Assembly: GCA_964387795.1 (NCBI GenBank)
Contig: CAYLYP010000029.1
Span: forward strand, 1-34,361
DNA from: CAYLYP01 sp964387795
Lineage (GTDB): Bacteria; Bacteroidota; Bacteroidia; Bacteroidales; UBA7960
DNA length: 34,361 bases
Direction of reading: 5' to 3'
Part shown: positions 17,376 through 26,763 of the stretch, piece after piece
How the letters are laid out: every line of letters begins with the position of its first letter
Position numbering within the stretch: the first letter of the stretch is position 1
Notes under the pieces: generated by a model
The model's database searches: none
Told to the model about the DNA's origin: nothing
What the model saw: the letters and a program-made list of their open reading frames with translations, nothing else
Translations under genes and position numbers: made by a program

Positions 17376-18529
17376 TCGACCGAAAAACAATCAGATGCAA
17401 TACGGTCGGCAAATAGCCTGCCTTTTGGCGACAGGCAGATATGGCCATTTGTTTCGATGGCATCTCCTGATTCAAGATATGGTTTTATTTCTTTTTCAAG
17501 CAGCTTTAAAAGTTTCTGACCAAAGCTTTCTTCTATATACTTTTTATCGATGCCCCACATCGTTCTAAGAGATGTCATCACATATTCATTATAGCGAAGG
17601 TTCGTATCCAGATGTTCCTCTTCATAATTTGGTTTGCCCTGAAGGATCCCTTTAATGTACAGGCTGGTGTTTGAAATATTCCACCGTCTTGAGGTTTTAT
17701 TGAAGCTATGTGCTGATGGCCCTAATCCCAGATATGACTTGCCCTGCCAATAACTAGTATTGTGACGGCTTATGAAACCAGGGCGAGCAAAATTAGAAAT
17801 CTCATAATGGAGAAAGCCTTTGTTTTCAAGTATCCCAATAAGGATCTCAAACTGCCTTGCACTTTGCATTTCGAAAACAGGTGCTGATTTCCCTTTACGT
17901 ATAAAAACATCTAAGGGGGTATGTGGCTCGATGGTAAGCGCATAGGTAGAAATATGGTTAATTCCCATATCGGTAGCCTTTTGGATGTTATCAATCCAGG
18001 CCTGGTCATCCATCCCGGGAACCCCATAAATCAAATCAATGGTAAGGTTATTAAACCCTGCTTTTTGGGCATTGCTGATTGCGTTTATTGCCTGAAGGGG
18101 GGAATGGATCCTGTTCATATACTTAAGATCTTCAGCACGAAAGGATTGTATGCCAATGCTTAGCCGGTTGACAGGTGTCTGGGCTAAGGCCTCAAGCTTT
18201 TCAGTTGTAAGGTCATCAGGATTGGCCTCCAGTGTATATTCGCCAATAGGATCCAGCGTATAATACAGCCTTAGCTTCTCAAAAAAAGCATTGATTACTT
18301 TGGGGTCGAGCAGGGAAGGGGTTCCGCCCCCAAGATAAACACTCCCAATGGGGATTTTTCCGTTTTGCTTTGTTTCTCCTTCAATGTTGAGATAATCAGT
18401 AGTCATCTCAATTTCTTTGTGGATACAATGGATGTATTCATCCATGTTTTTGTGGGAAACACTAAAATGAAAATTACAATAATTACAAGCCTGGCGGCAA
18501 AAAGGAACATGGATATAAATCCCGGCCAT
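17372..18529 (-). CDS. hemW: Heme chaperone HemW (radical SAM, HemN-like)
   Basis: The 385-residue protein has the radical SAM motif CRQACNYC (C11, C15, C18) directly after IYIHVPF. The HemW/HemN-like C-terminal domain follows, and the protein is shorter than HemN. Marks such as GSVYLGGGTPSLL, YTLEANPDDLT, RLSIGIQSF and LIYGVPGM are characteristic of the family. HemW binds heme and a 4Fe-4S cluster and inserts heme into respiratory proteins; many are misnamed as coproporphyrinogen oxidase. The short CxxxCxxC without the extra HemN cysteine supports HemW. It is a single gene, convergent with and touching the Nudix gene. Confidence 0.9.
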   Translation of the reverse strand: MAGIYIHVPFCRQACNYCNFHFSVSHKNMDEYIHCIHKEIEMTTDYLNIEGETKQNGKIPIGSVYLGGGTPSLLDPKVINAFFEKLRLYYTLDPIGEYTLEANPDDLTTEKLEALAQTPVNRLSIGIQSFRAEDLKYMNRIHSPLQAINAISNAQKAGFNNLTIDLIYGVPGMDDQAWIDNIQKATDMGINHISTYALTIEPHTPLDVFIRKGKSAPVFEMQSARQFEILIGILENKGFLHYEISNFARPGFISRHNTSYWQGKSYLGLGPSAHSFNKTSRRWNISNTSLYIKGILQGKPNYEEEHLDTNLRYNEYVMTSLRTMWGIDKKYIEESFGQKLLKLLEKEIKPYLESGDAIETNGHICLSPKGRLFADRIASDCFSVD

Positions 18530-18899
18530 AGCGTTTATAGTTTGTACAAAGATATTAAAATTAGGGGCACTGTCATTTTCATTGCAATGGGACTTTGAAT
18601 AAGATTATAAAATAGTGAATGCCTATTGTTTTCAATATTATTTTATAATGGTGGGCAAGGTTTTTTTTAAAAACGTATTTGTGTTTGTATTTTGATTTCG
18701 TAAGTCTTTAAGGCCAAATTTGTTCCTTTTATGCTGGTGGTAATACTTGTCATGAAGAACCTTCTGACAATATGTTATTACTCTGTTTAAAATGATGCAA
18801 AATCTTTATGCTATTGTTTTTGGTTTTTTGATATTTTTGTAAATAAAAAAAACTAAAATCAATTCACTAAAATCAATCCACTTAAATAATCATTAAACT
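18530..18899. other. AT-rich interval without a gene
   Basis: This 370-bp interval lies between divergent hemW and the small acidic-protein gene. I see no coding sequence or structured RNA. TATTTTTG at 18832-18839 fits a -7 box for the rightward gene, but the expected -33 box is not at the usual distance. Confidence 0.4.
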
Positions 18900-19205
18900 A
18901 TGGATACTGACGATTTGTCAAGGGAGGCTTATGATGGTATTATAATCGAAGCCGAGAAACTATCACATGATTTGACCCTGCAATATGGACTGCTGTCTTA
19001 TCACTGTGAAAACGAAACAGAATACATTCATAACGCAGAAAAACTTACCAGGGAATTTATGAAGGCAAAACATGAGGATCTGGTTGATATATTTTTTGGT
19101 AATCTTCCACAAAAAGAAAAATTAGCATCTACCTTACAACAGATATTAAAAAACATTGAAAATATTAAATCTATTCCGTTAGAAAAAAGGACTTATGATT
19201 TTTAG
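18900..19205 (+). CDS. Hypothetical small helical protein
   Basis: The 101-residue protein is acidic in its first half and appears fully alpha-helical. It has no signal peptide, membrane segment or motif that I recognise. It begins MDTDDLSREAYDGIIIEAEKL and contains FFGNLPQKEKLASTLQQILKNI, which could form a short helical bundle. The gene stands alone between hemW and the end of the patatin/CHAT/MBL operon, on the opposite strand to both, so context does not point to a role. Codon use and composition match the neighbours, and I think it is a real gene. Confidence 0.6.
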   Translation: MDTDDLSREAYDGIIIEAEKLSHDLTLQYGLLSYHCENETEYIHNAEKLTREFMKAKHEDLVDIFFGNLPQKEKLASTLQQILKNIENIKSIPLEKRTYDF

Positions 19206-19261
19206 GAGAGATTTTGTGAAGGTATAAACTAATTACGGGGTTTTGTGAGCATAAATATGGA

Positions 19262-20371
19262 TTATTCCTTAAACAAATCCAGTATAATCCCACCAGTTTT
19301 TTTTGAAGGGAAGTGGGTTGTATAAGGGCGAAGCAAGTTATCAGGATTCTTTTTCCAGATCAGGGTTTGTTCTGATTTGTAATTGAACCATAATTCGGGG
19401 TCTTGAAGCGAGCCCTGGATAATGGTTTCTATTGCCGGTGCATCAGGATGGTCATGTTTGGCACCATTGGTGCTAATTAGAAAGTGCCTGGCGTCAATAA
19501 GGTTCATCAGGCTCTTCGATATATTGCTTTTGCTCCCGTGATGTGACACTTTAACTGCATCCACCTTAATACGCTTCTGTCCTTTAGGGAGGAGTTTCTT
19601 TAAGGATTTAACGATAACAGGTGCATGGGCATCTCCAAGGAATAAACAGCTTTTTCCTTCAAACTCGGCAAGGAAAGCAATACATGAACCATTAGCTGCG
19701 GATTGGTCTGTTTTTAACTGTTTCAACAAAGATTCATCAATCTCTCCGGGCGATCCAAGTATCCCTTCAGAACCCATATATTTTGTTTGTTTAAGCAGTT
19801 GTTTCCATGCTTTTTCTAAATCTCCGGGATTACACCCAAAGTTCTTAACATCCTTTCCCCACTTTTTTGCCATGCTTTTTAATTTGCTTTTATCGGGAGA
19901 GAGAATTGTGATTTTCATATTATCTTCCAGAACTGCTACCGGAAGGTCTTGTTCGTAATCAACAACAATGGCTTTATTGTCAAACTTACAGTTCCATTTT
20001 TCCGGGGCACGCTGTTGTATAATTGCACTAAGAAAATCCCCTTCACGGCCTCCAAGTATCTGATAGGGTTCCATGTGTTTGTAGCCGTTAAACCAGATAT
20101 CTTCGGGGGCAATAAGCCATTTGTTTTTTTTCTCAATCAACAACCGTATGATCCCTTCAATATGATCGGTGTCAACGTGAGTAATAATGGCTGCTTCAAC
20201 TCTTCTGTCCCCGTCTTTTAGCTTTTTCAGGCGGGCTTCAATATCGGGGAAGGCATCAATAGGACCTGCATCAATGAGGATACGCCTTGTTGTTCCTGAA
20301 TTGCCATATTCAATCCAGATAGCATCGCCCTGGCAGGCAGGGAGCAGTTCGATACGAAAAAATGCTTCCAT
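19262..20371 (-). CDS. MBL-fold hydrolase, ComEC-like, fourth gene of the patatin/CHAT operon
   Basis: The 369-residue protein has the metallo-beta-lactamase fold. QGDAIWIEYG and ILIDAGP open it, followed by the metal-binding HVDTDH (H65, D67, D69, H70), FLGDAHAPV, and VSHHGSKSN near the end. This layout is closest to the soluble ComEC/Rec2-like MBL group, which act as nucleases or phosphodiesterases. No membrane helices are present. It starts 20 bp after the CHAT gene and is the last gene of a four-gene operon. MBL proteins of this type are known partners of CHAT and other proteases in bacterial conflict loci. I infer a role in cutting nucleic acid or in controlling a signal, but the substrate is unknown. 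Confidence 0.88.
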   Translation of the reverse strand: MEAFFRIELLPACQGDAIWIEYGNSGTTRRILIDAGPIDAFPDIEARLKKLKDGDRRVEAAIITHVDTDHIEGIIRLLIEKKNKWLIAPEDIWFNGYKHMEPYQILGGREGDFLSAIIQQRAPEKWNCKFDNKAIVVDYEQDLPVAVLEDNMKITILSPDKSKLKSMAKKWGKDVKNFGCNPGDLEKAWKQLLKQTKYMGSEGILGSPGEIDESLLKQLKTDQSAANGSCIAFLAEFEGKSCLFLGDAHAPVIVKSLKKLLPKGQKRIKVDAVKVSHHGSKSNISKSLMNLIDARHFLISTNGAKHDHPDAPAIETIIQGSLQDPELWFNYKSEQTLIWKKNPDNLLRPYTTHFPSKKTGGIILDLFKE

Positions 20372-20391
20372 CTCTTGTCCTGATTAATTGT

Positions 20392-23292
20392 TTATTGTTT
20401 TCCGGAAATCTTCCAGTCAGCATCACCAAAAGTAACAATACTCAAAGCCATTATCAGCCCGCTTTTTATTGCGTCTCTTTTCATTTGCCTCATGATTTCC
20501 CCAATCCGGTTTTGTTTTGCTTTCTTTGAGGCAATCCCTTTAAGGAGCATACATGCCGATTTGGCAGCATGACTTCCTAATACTGTAGCCATTGTGCCAA
20601 AAACAATACTTGCTCCATTGTTTTTAAACCTCCATATAAAACTACTGTATTCCTGTCCTGAACCAGTAGTATCGCAACCGAGTAATGCTACCATTGGGGG
20701 CATGTCTGTTTCTGTTGGTCTGAGGTGGGATGGTCTAACCTGAATGCTTTTTATCGTATTATTGCTGATTTCAAGGCTTGCTGTTGTCCCATTATACTCT
20801 GTATGGGGAAGGGCAACAATGAGTGAAGGTTTGTTCTGGCTTACCTTTTCTTCCCAATCAGCCCATGTTTTAACTTCTATTGGGGCTTCTTTAAAAAGCT
20901 TTTTAAATGTCGTTATTACTGTTTTGTTTTCAACAGCTTTTACCTTCTGGCTTGATGCAAATAATGCTTTGCTTTGAAGGCTTAATTCTGACCTGTTGGC
21001 TGTTGTCTCTGATTGAAGGTAATAATCTGCCCCGGATACTTCACTTTGTTCTAATATGCTATGGCGTTCAATGACTTTGCTCAGGCACCAGAACCCCAAA
21101 GGGCATAACGTTTTGCGCTGGTTCATGGAACAGTTTTTTTGACATTTTCCATTACTGAGCGCTTTCTTCCAGTTCTTACAAAGCACTGCATCATCATCAG
21201 GGGCTTCATGGTCATAGATAAACTCGAAGGGCACAAAGTGATCTCCCCTTGTATCAATAATTTGCAGGTATTCTTTTTTTGCAAAGGATTCCCTGAAATT
21301 TTTCTGATGTGGGTCGAAATCTATTATCCTGTCGTAGAGTTCACAACCATTAAAAACAAGTTTAAACAACAACTCTTTTCCTTTTTCCGAAAGGAATCCC
21401 TTTTTGTAATCGGCAGCCGAATGTACAACTTCAGATAAAGCTTCATTGATGCTACGTGTAAAGGGATCGCATCTTTCAAGGTTTACAAACCATGCATGGT
21501 TTTCAGCGATGCCTGTCATTAATGGTTGTTGGTTACTGTTGTGATTTGTTACTATGGCCAGGTCAAATTGTCTGCGTTCATCCAGATCCCCGATATTACT
21601 TCTAATGGTTTTAATGTCTTCAATCCTGATATTCTTGTTGGCAGGCATTTCTTTTTTGCTTTTCACAACAGGGCTTTTTATTATAGCAGTTTGGATGACC
21701 CGCCCTCTGTGGGTAAAAGTCACCCTCCCTTCAAATGGAATGGCTTTTTTAGGCGTAAAATCAAACTCACATTCAGTGCTTGGGCCATCTTTAGGCAGTC
21801 TTATGAATGCAATCAGGGGCTTATCAAGATGATTCGGTTCGCTGAGGATAACCTGTAAACGCCATGCTTCCTTTTGGGGTGGTAACTTGTCTTCAGGAAC
21901 AGGTTCCGTATGCTGCTCCCATGTTTTATCAGGGGGACTTATTGCTACAAAAAGCTTTGTTGCGACTTCATTTACCATTGCCCTTTCTTCCCTGATGAAT
22001 TTGTTTTGCTCTTTTATAAAACATCTTGACGATATAAAACGTGCAGAACGTGCTTTAGTTACAACAGCTTGGTCTTCTGATGCTTTTACCGACTTGCTTA
22101 ACTCTGATAACCCTGTTGCCGCCATGCTTTCGGAATGATATACTATATTGTTGCGATTTATCTGTATGGCAGACTTTAGTACCGATGGGTATATCTTTTC
22201 TTCCGGCTTCGGAATTTTCAACCTGTTAAAAGTAGGCGCTGGAATTTCTATTTCTGCTTCCTCGGGCATGTCTTCCAATGCGTCAACCATCTTATCTACG
22301 ATGCTCTCAAGGCAGAATTTAAGAATTGGTTCACCCAAAAATGCTACCGGTGCAAAATCCGGATTTGAATAATCAAATCCTTCAGGAAAAAGTGATATGT
22401 CGAAAGGAGCATTATGGCTTAAACTTTCTGTTACTTTATTTATATATTCTGAATAATCTGAATCATCAAGAGCATTGGGAAATAAAACAAAGCCATTGCA
22501 TTTGCAGATATCTGCAAGCGTTTCAAGCTCCTTTAAACCAATTATCGTTTGACCCTTAATGGCACCTCTTATAAAAACAATATTGCACTTAATGTTTGCA
22601 GGGTTTTCAACCAGTTCTTTTTTTAATCCGGCAATGCTTCCATCCCAAAAGAGCAGATCGCAATTGTCTTTATCCCTGCCTGTTTCAACAATAATAGCGT
22701 TGTCTGAGGAAGGCCATTTATTTATTACATCTGATAATACTTTTCCTGGTGAGGTTCCTAAAAAATGGCCAAGCCTTAATGGCCATTTCATATAAACCTC
22801 CTGATGTTTTGTTGATAAATTGAAATGAATGGCTTTATGGGTCGGGAGCGCTTTCAATAAAACTGAATACCAGGGAATAATGGATTCTATGTCCTTATTG
22901 TTTTCAATCCTTATCCTGAAACTCCGGTTTCCATTTGCTGAAAGATGTTTTTTAATGATGTTTTCCCATTGGTCGGCAAGCCATTTGAGGTCAATTTTTT
23001 CAAAACATGCATCAAACATTTGAGTCCTTATGATATAATCATGCTTTGGGGTTTCCCAGTCCACAATGACCTCATTTTTATTGCTATCTTCTTCAGATGT
23101 GAGTATATTTTCCAATACAGTGATTATCTGTTTCTGAAAAAGTTCAATTTGGGAAGGGCTGAGTGCTAAGCTTTGTGATTGTCCCCCTTTATTTGCCCTG
23201 AAAGCCAGGATACCCAATGCAAGCATTGCATTTGAAAACTCATCGTCATCCAATTTAAGGCTTTTGTTCTGCCAGTATTCCAAAGTGCTCAT
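20392..23292 (-). CDS. Large protein with C-terminal CHAT (caspase-like) protease domain
   Basis: The 966-residue protein has a CHAT-like domain in its last 170 residues. His830 (VALPHTEYNG) and Cys873 (MVALLGCDTTGSG) form the expected dyad, followed by GASIVFGTMATVLGSHAA, the helix seen in most CHAT proteins. Just before it lies a cysteine cluster, C705-x11-C717-x3-C721-x8-C730-x5-C736, which ends in LCPLGFWCLSKVIERH and may bind metal. The first 600 residues match no domain that I recognise and may sense a trigger or bind partners. CHAT enzymes cleave proteins and in several defence systems activate an effector. The neighbouring phospholipase is the natural candidate substrate here, which is inference. 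Confidence 0.82.
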   Translation of the reverse strand: MSTLEYWQNKSLKLDDDEFSNAMLALGILAFRANKGGQSQSLALSPSQIELFQKQIITVLENILTSEEDSNKNEVIVDWETPKHDYIIRTQMFDACFEKIDLKWLADQWENIIKKHLSANGNRSFRIRIENNKDIESIIPWYSVLLKALPTHKAIHFNLSTKHQEVYMKWPLRLGHFLGTSPGKVLSDVINKWPSSDNAIIVETGRDKDNCDLLFWDGSIAGLKKELVENPANIKCNIVFIRGAIKGQTIIGLKELETLADICKCNGFVLFPNALDDSDYSEYINKVTESLSHNAPFDISLFPEGFDYSNPDFAPVAFLGEPILKFCLESIVDKMVDALEDMPEEAEIEIPAPTFNRLKIPKPEEKIYPSVLKSAIQINRNNIVYHSESMAATGLSELSKSVKASEDQAVVTKARSARFISSRCFIKEQNKFIREERAMVNEVATKLFVAISPPDKTWEQHTEPVPEDKLPPQKEAWRLQVILSEPNHLDKPLIAFIRLPKDGPSTECEFDFTPKKAIPFEGRVTFTHRGRVIQTAIIKSPVVKSKKEMPANKNIRIEDIKTIRSNIGDLDERRQFDLAIVTNHNSNQQPLMTGIAENHAWFVNLERCDPFTRSINEALSEVVHSAADYKKGFLSEKGKELLFKLVFNGCELYDRIIDFDPHQKNFRESFAKKEYLQIIDTRGDHFVPFEFIYDHEAPDDDAVLCKNWKKALSNGKCQKNCSMNQRKTLCPLGFWCLSKVIERHSILEQSEVSGADYYLQSETTANRSELSLQSKALFASSQKVKAVENKTVITTFKKLFKEAPIEVKTWADWEEKVSQNKPSLIVALPHTEYNGTTASLEISNNTIKSIQVRPSHLRPTETDMPPMVALLGCDTTGSGQEYSSFIWRFKNNGASIVFGTMATVLGSHAAKSACMLLKGIASKKAKQNRIGEIMRQMKRDAIKSGLIMALSIVTFGDADWKISGKQ

Positions 23293-23316
23293 TTTGAATT
23301 TGGTGTTTTTCAGGGA

Positions 23317-23826
23317 TTAAGTACCAGGGTTCTCTATCTCATTACGATTATTTTGTGTTGTGTCCTTGTTATCTTTAGCAGATGGGTTAACATGTTCACT
23401 TTCCGAAAAGACATTTTCCGAGATGGATTCTACCTTGCCCATAAAACGTGTAAAGGAAAAGCCTGCTAAGAAAGCAAGTGCGCAATAAAACATCACACCT
23501 TTGCTGAAAGTAACATCGGTATTGTTGCTGATGCTCATCAGGCCGCCTACGATTAAGAAATAAACAAATACCCCTGAAACCACACTTATGATTGGTCTGA
23601 AGATATACCACCATATCCAGTTGGGCTTAAAGGTTTCACCACCCGTATTTTGATAAAAACCCCGGATGCTATATACGGTTCCACCTATTCCTCCTGAAGC
23701 CCCAACATAAAAGAGGGTCCTCACAAGGTCATTATCAATATAAGAATAAAAAACAAATACAGGAACCAGGCAAAACAAAAGAATAACAATCAAAAGATAA
23801 ATCCCAACAAATGTTTTACAATTCAT
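23317..23826 (-). CDS. Four-helix membrane protein of the patatin/CHAT operon
   Basis: The 169-residue protein has four likely membrane helices at about residues 8-28, 37-54, 73-97 and 107-125. The second is glycine-rich (VGASGGIGGTVYSIRG). A polar, disordered tail of about 40 residues follows (SEHVNPSAKDNKDTTQNNRN). I do not recognise a family. It lies between the patatin gene (38-bp gap) and the CHAT gene (24-bp gap) on one strand, so it is part of the same transcript. It could anchor the complex, form a pore or be the target of the protease. The tail is a plausible cleavage or docking region, but nothing proves this. Confidence 0.75.
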   Translation of the reverse strand: MNCKTFVGIYLLIVILLFCLVPVFVFYSYIDNDLVRTLFYVGASGGIGGTVYSIRGFYQNTGGETFKPNWIWWYIFRPIISVVSGVFVYFLIVGGLMSISNNTDVTFSKGVMFYCALAFLAGFSFTRFMGKVESISENVFSESEHVNPSAKDNKDTTQNNRNEIENPGT

Positions 23827-23864
23827 GGCTATTTGTGTTTAGGGTTAAACATATTGCACGAAAC

Positions 23865-25568
23865 TCAGGGGAGCATAAAATATGGGTCCTTATTAAAGGC
23901 CTCCCAGTCTTTAATAAGCTTTTTGTGGAGGTTTAGGATGTCTTGCCGCAAATCATCCGGATAGGCATCGAATTCATCTTTTTTCGAGGGATCTGAAACA
24001 ATTTTACAGGTGTATTCAAGCAGGTTAAAACAGGCAGAAAACTGGCCACAGGCAATAAGAGTGCTCAGCATGTCATTTTTATCACCTTTAAGCTCTTCGG
24101 GAGTAAACCAAAGGCTTGTGCCCATAGATTTGGCTTTCAGGGCTGTATTCATGAGTTCATTGCTTATGTTCTCAAGTTCAGGGCAGTGAAACTTGCTTTT
24201 TTTATTCTTACGGTATAATATATTTTGGGGAGTTAATTCATAGATGGCATTCATTATCAGCCTGTCATACCATTGTGGATCATCATATACCCTGCCATAT
24301 TCCTGCCTCCTGATTTGTTTCATAAATACTTCAGAGACCATCGAAACTACCGAACTCAGTCTGTTTTTTATCAAAGTTTCATAAATCCCGAATTTCATAC
24401 TGCTGAAATGACCCAGACGCTTTGCAAAAAATTCAGGGACATCAAAAGCCTTTATTACCTTATTGAAAATGTTTGATAAAAACAATGACACAATACCTGC
24501 CAGGATAAATATAAAAGTGAAACCTCCCAACACAAATCCCAGCCATTGGCTTTGGGTGTTAAGTGCCCCAAAAATAGCCAATCCTCCAAATAACAAAGAA
24601 AGGGCTCCAATAAGCCTGAAGCTTCTGAAGCTTAATTTGCGCCAGCTTTTCATTGGCTTTTCTTCTGTCCTAACATAACCCTCCATAAATGGGGAAGAGA
24701 CATCGGAGATGATATACAGGTCAATGGATTTTTCATCATCTGAAACCAGGTTTTTGAGATTCCCTTTATAGTTTCTCATCCTTTTTTCAGCCCATATCAC
24801 ACTATCGATGCCCTGGTTGTCAACAATGCCTCCATCCATCAATCCGATAGGGAACTGACAGGTGTTGCCCCATTGGTCGCGATGGTATGATTGGGTAACA
24901 GCATTCAAATAGGGTGCATCACCATGACGAAAATCATCAGGGAAGTTGATAGGCTCAAAGCCCATCGGGAAACAAGATGAGGCGGCTATGATATCTGCCA
25001 GCCTTACTTCGCGGATGGCTTCCGGTGGCATATTGACCTGGCGGTTACCTAAAAAGGCTGAGTTGTTATTATCCGATTTTACCTCACATCGTTGAAACCT
25101 GAATGGTAATCCATAACTAAATTCAGTGGCATTAAATATGATTTCTTTCAGATGTGTCGGATTGTCAAATAAATGTGCGAATGTCTTGTCCTCCAGCTTT
25201 TCAAAATACACAAGCGAGAAGGCATTGATAAGGCTCCTGGATTTGTTGCTGTCCCACTCATTAAAGTCAGATAGTTTTTGAAGACCATCAGTAATCAGGT
25301 TTATATCCCTCATGAAATGCACCATCTTATGATAGCAATCCATAAGTGTTTTGCCCTCAGCCAGTGCAGAAGCATAACAAACCCCGGTAAATGTGCCCCC
25401 TGATACTGTTGAAATAACCCTTGTCCTTTCCAGTAGGCTTTTCTCCCTCCATTGAATGGAGTCCAGGTAGGTTAAAAGGCCCAGATGAAACGATGCTGCC
25501 CGGTATCCTCCTCCTGATAGAGATAAGGCAAGTGTATTAAATGGTTGTTTTGGCAATTGGGAATTCAT
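23865..25568 (-). CDS. Patatin-like phospholipase with membrane helices
   Basis: The 567-residue protein opens with the patatin oxyanion motif SGGGYRA (residues 18-24). The nucleophile elbow has Ser56 (ISTVSGGTF), and the catalytic Asp245 lies in LMDGGIVDNQG. The Ser/Asp dyad is therefore complete, and the enzyme should hydrolyse acyl chains of phospholipids. Two hydrophobic segments follow near residues 312-360 (LIGALSLLFGGLAIFGAL and WLGFVLGGFTFIFILAGIV), so the protein is probably fixed in the membrane. This is unusual for simple patatins. It is the first gene of the operon with the 4-TM, CHAT and MBL proteins. A lipase beside a protease suggests that cleavage could trigger membrane damage. 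Confidence 0.9.
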   Translation of the reverse strand: MNSQLPKQPFNTLALSLSGGGYRAASFHLGLLTYLDSIQWREKSLLERTRVISTVSGGTFTGVCYASALAEGKTLMDCYHKMVHFMRDINLITDGLQKLSDFNEWDSNKSRSLINAFSLVYFEKLEDKTFAHLFDNPTHLKEIIFNATEFSYGLPFRFQRCEVKSDNNNSAFLGNRQVNMPPEAIREVRLADIIAASSCFPMGFEPINFPDDFRHGDAPYLNAVTQSYHRDQWGNTCQFPIGLMDGGIVDNQGIDSVIWAEKRMRNYKGNLKNLVSDDEKSIDLYIISDVSSPFMEGYVRTEEKPMKSWRKLSFRSFRLIGALSLLFGGLAIFGALNTQSQWLGFVLGGFTFIFILAGIVSLFLSNIFNKVIKAFDVPEFFAKRLGHFSSMKFGIYETLIKNRLSSVVSMVSEVFMKQIRRQEYGRVYDDPQWYDRLIMNAIYELTPQNILYRKNKKSKFHCPELENISNELMNTALKAKSMGTSLWFTPEELKGDKNDMLSTLIACGQFSACFNLLEYTCKIVSDPSKKDEFDAYPDDLRQDILNLHKKLIKDWEAFNKDPYFMLP

Positions 25569-25784
25569 TTTTTGGAAATCATTTGGGGTATTTGGTATAA
25601 AATGTAATTGTTTATAATATAAAGGTAAGCAATTTATTTTATTTATTTGCGGATGAATATTTATTATTAAGCATAGTATTTTAAAATCAATTTTTTAATT
25701 GGGGTATAGAATATTTGATAAAATGATTATGATATTTTATTTAATCCGTATTTTTTAAAATAAATTGTCCCCATGATATACCTT

Positions 25785-25812
25785 CAATAAAAAATGGGCC
25801 GAAGCCCATTCT
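25785..25812 (-). terminator. Terminator of the lipoprotein gene
   Basis: On the minus strand AATGGGC-TTCG-GCCCATT forms a perfect 7-bp stem with a stable TTCG tetraloop, followed by a T-rich run. It lies about 130 bp after the lipoprotein stop and before the patatin operon, so it should isolate the operon from upstream transcription. Confidence 0.75.
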
Positions 25813-25841
25813 ATTGAAAAAATGCCTTTAAAAAATGCCTT

Positions 25842-25909
25842 CATGAATTGCCTCCATGAATTGCCTCCATGAATTGCCTCCATGAATTGCCTCCAGCTTT
25901 AGCTGGAGG
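25842..25909. repeat. Four 13-bp tandem repeats next to a perfect hairpin
   Basis: CATGAATTGCCTC is repeated four times without change (25842, 25855, 25868, 25881). The run continues directly into CCTCCAGCT-TT-AGCTGGAGG (25890-25909), a perfect 9-bp hairpin. The block lies between the lipoprotein stop and its terminator. The exact copies indicate recent slippage. No ORF crosses it. Confidence 0.75.
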
Positions 25910-25942
25910 GGAAAAATCATTATTGGTTTCAGCCAAAAGCCA

Positions 25943-26470
25943 TCAGAAACTTTTCTGATTTGTTTCTGAAACAAATTCTACTGTATAATTATCTGGAATT
26001 TTTGGTACTATCGCCCAGTTACTGTTACTTATATCTATCATGTACATACCTTCATAATGAACCGAAACATGATATATGATTTTCCTGTTTCCGGTGTCTT
26101 TAATTACTTTTCTATCATAAGTTACAGTGCCTCCACTTGCATTAGTTTCCAATTTTAGAAGTGTGTATTTTGAAAAATTAATACATGGAAGACTGGCTGT
26201 GGAACAACCAGTAAAATTCGTTCTAACAGCTTCTCCGAACTCTTGAAAAGAATCATTATCCCTAAATACATAATCTTTGTGTTCTGAGCTACAACATCCA
26301 CAAAAACATACTGTTAAAAAGTCTTCAGGAAACTCGCATTCAGATGTAATATCAATGATTTCACCTACATTTTCATTTTCATTAATGATATCATTTGCTT
26401 TTTCTTTCTCTTTTTCACATGAGATGAACAGTGCTGATATAAGCCCGATTATTAATATCTTGTTTTTCAT
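25943..26470 (-). CDS. Putative lipoprotein, cysteine-rich
   Basis: The 175-residue protein starts with a lipoprotein signal peptide (MKNKILIIGLISALFISC), with Cys18 as the likely lipidation site. A Glu/Lys-rich linker follows (EKEKEKANDIINENENVGE). The mature part holds a dense cysteine group (CEFPEDFLTVCFCGCC) and two further cysteines (GCSTASLPC), which suggests disulfides or metal binding. I recognise no named family and infer no function. The mature sequence reads as beta-rich. It is a single gene at the border between the backbone and the cassette array, and its transcript probably ends at the hairpin near 25.8 kb. Confidence 0.75.
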   Translation of the reverse strand: MKNKILIIGLISALFISCEKEKEKANDIINENENVGEIIDITSECEFPEDFLTVCFCGCCSSEHKDYVFRDNDSFQEFGEAVRTNFTGCSTASLPCINFSKYTLLKLETNASGGTVTYDRKVIKDTGNRKIIYHVSVHYEGMYMIDISNSNWAIVPKIPDNYTVEFVSETNQKSF

Positions 26471-26763
26471 GATTTTTTTATTTTAGATGTTTTATTAATT
26501 TATTTTTTCAAAAATATAACATATTTTTTTGATTTTTAAAAAAAAAACTAAATATTTTGTGTGCTTTTTTCCTTAACCTATATTTATATTTCACTGATTT
26601 TAATGTACTATTTCCAAAATAACTCATATCCCTGCCCTGATATAATCCTCATTATCCAATTTCACAAATACATATTTAGGTTTCCAATTTACCAATGGAG
26701 CTTGGTTTTTAAAGAAGCGAATAAAATAATTATAAATCAAAAATAGGAATTCATCAAACATTT
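26471..26763. other. Junction between backbone and right-hand cassette array
   Basis: This 293-bp AT-rich stretch lies between the lipoprotein gene and the truncated hairpin element B. I see no gene in it. AAGCGAATAAAATAATTAT near 26716 may be a decayed piece of the element's other arm, but the match is weak. Confidence 0.4.
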
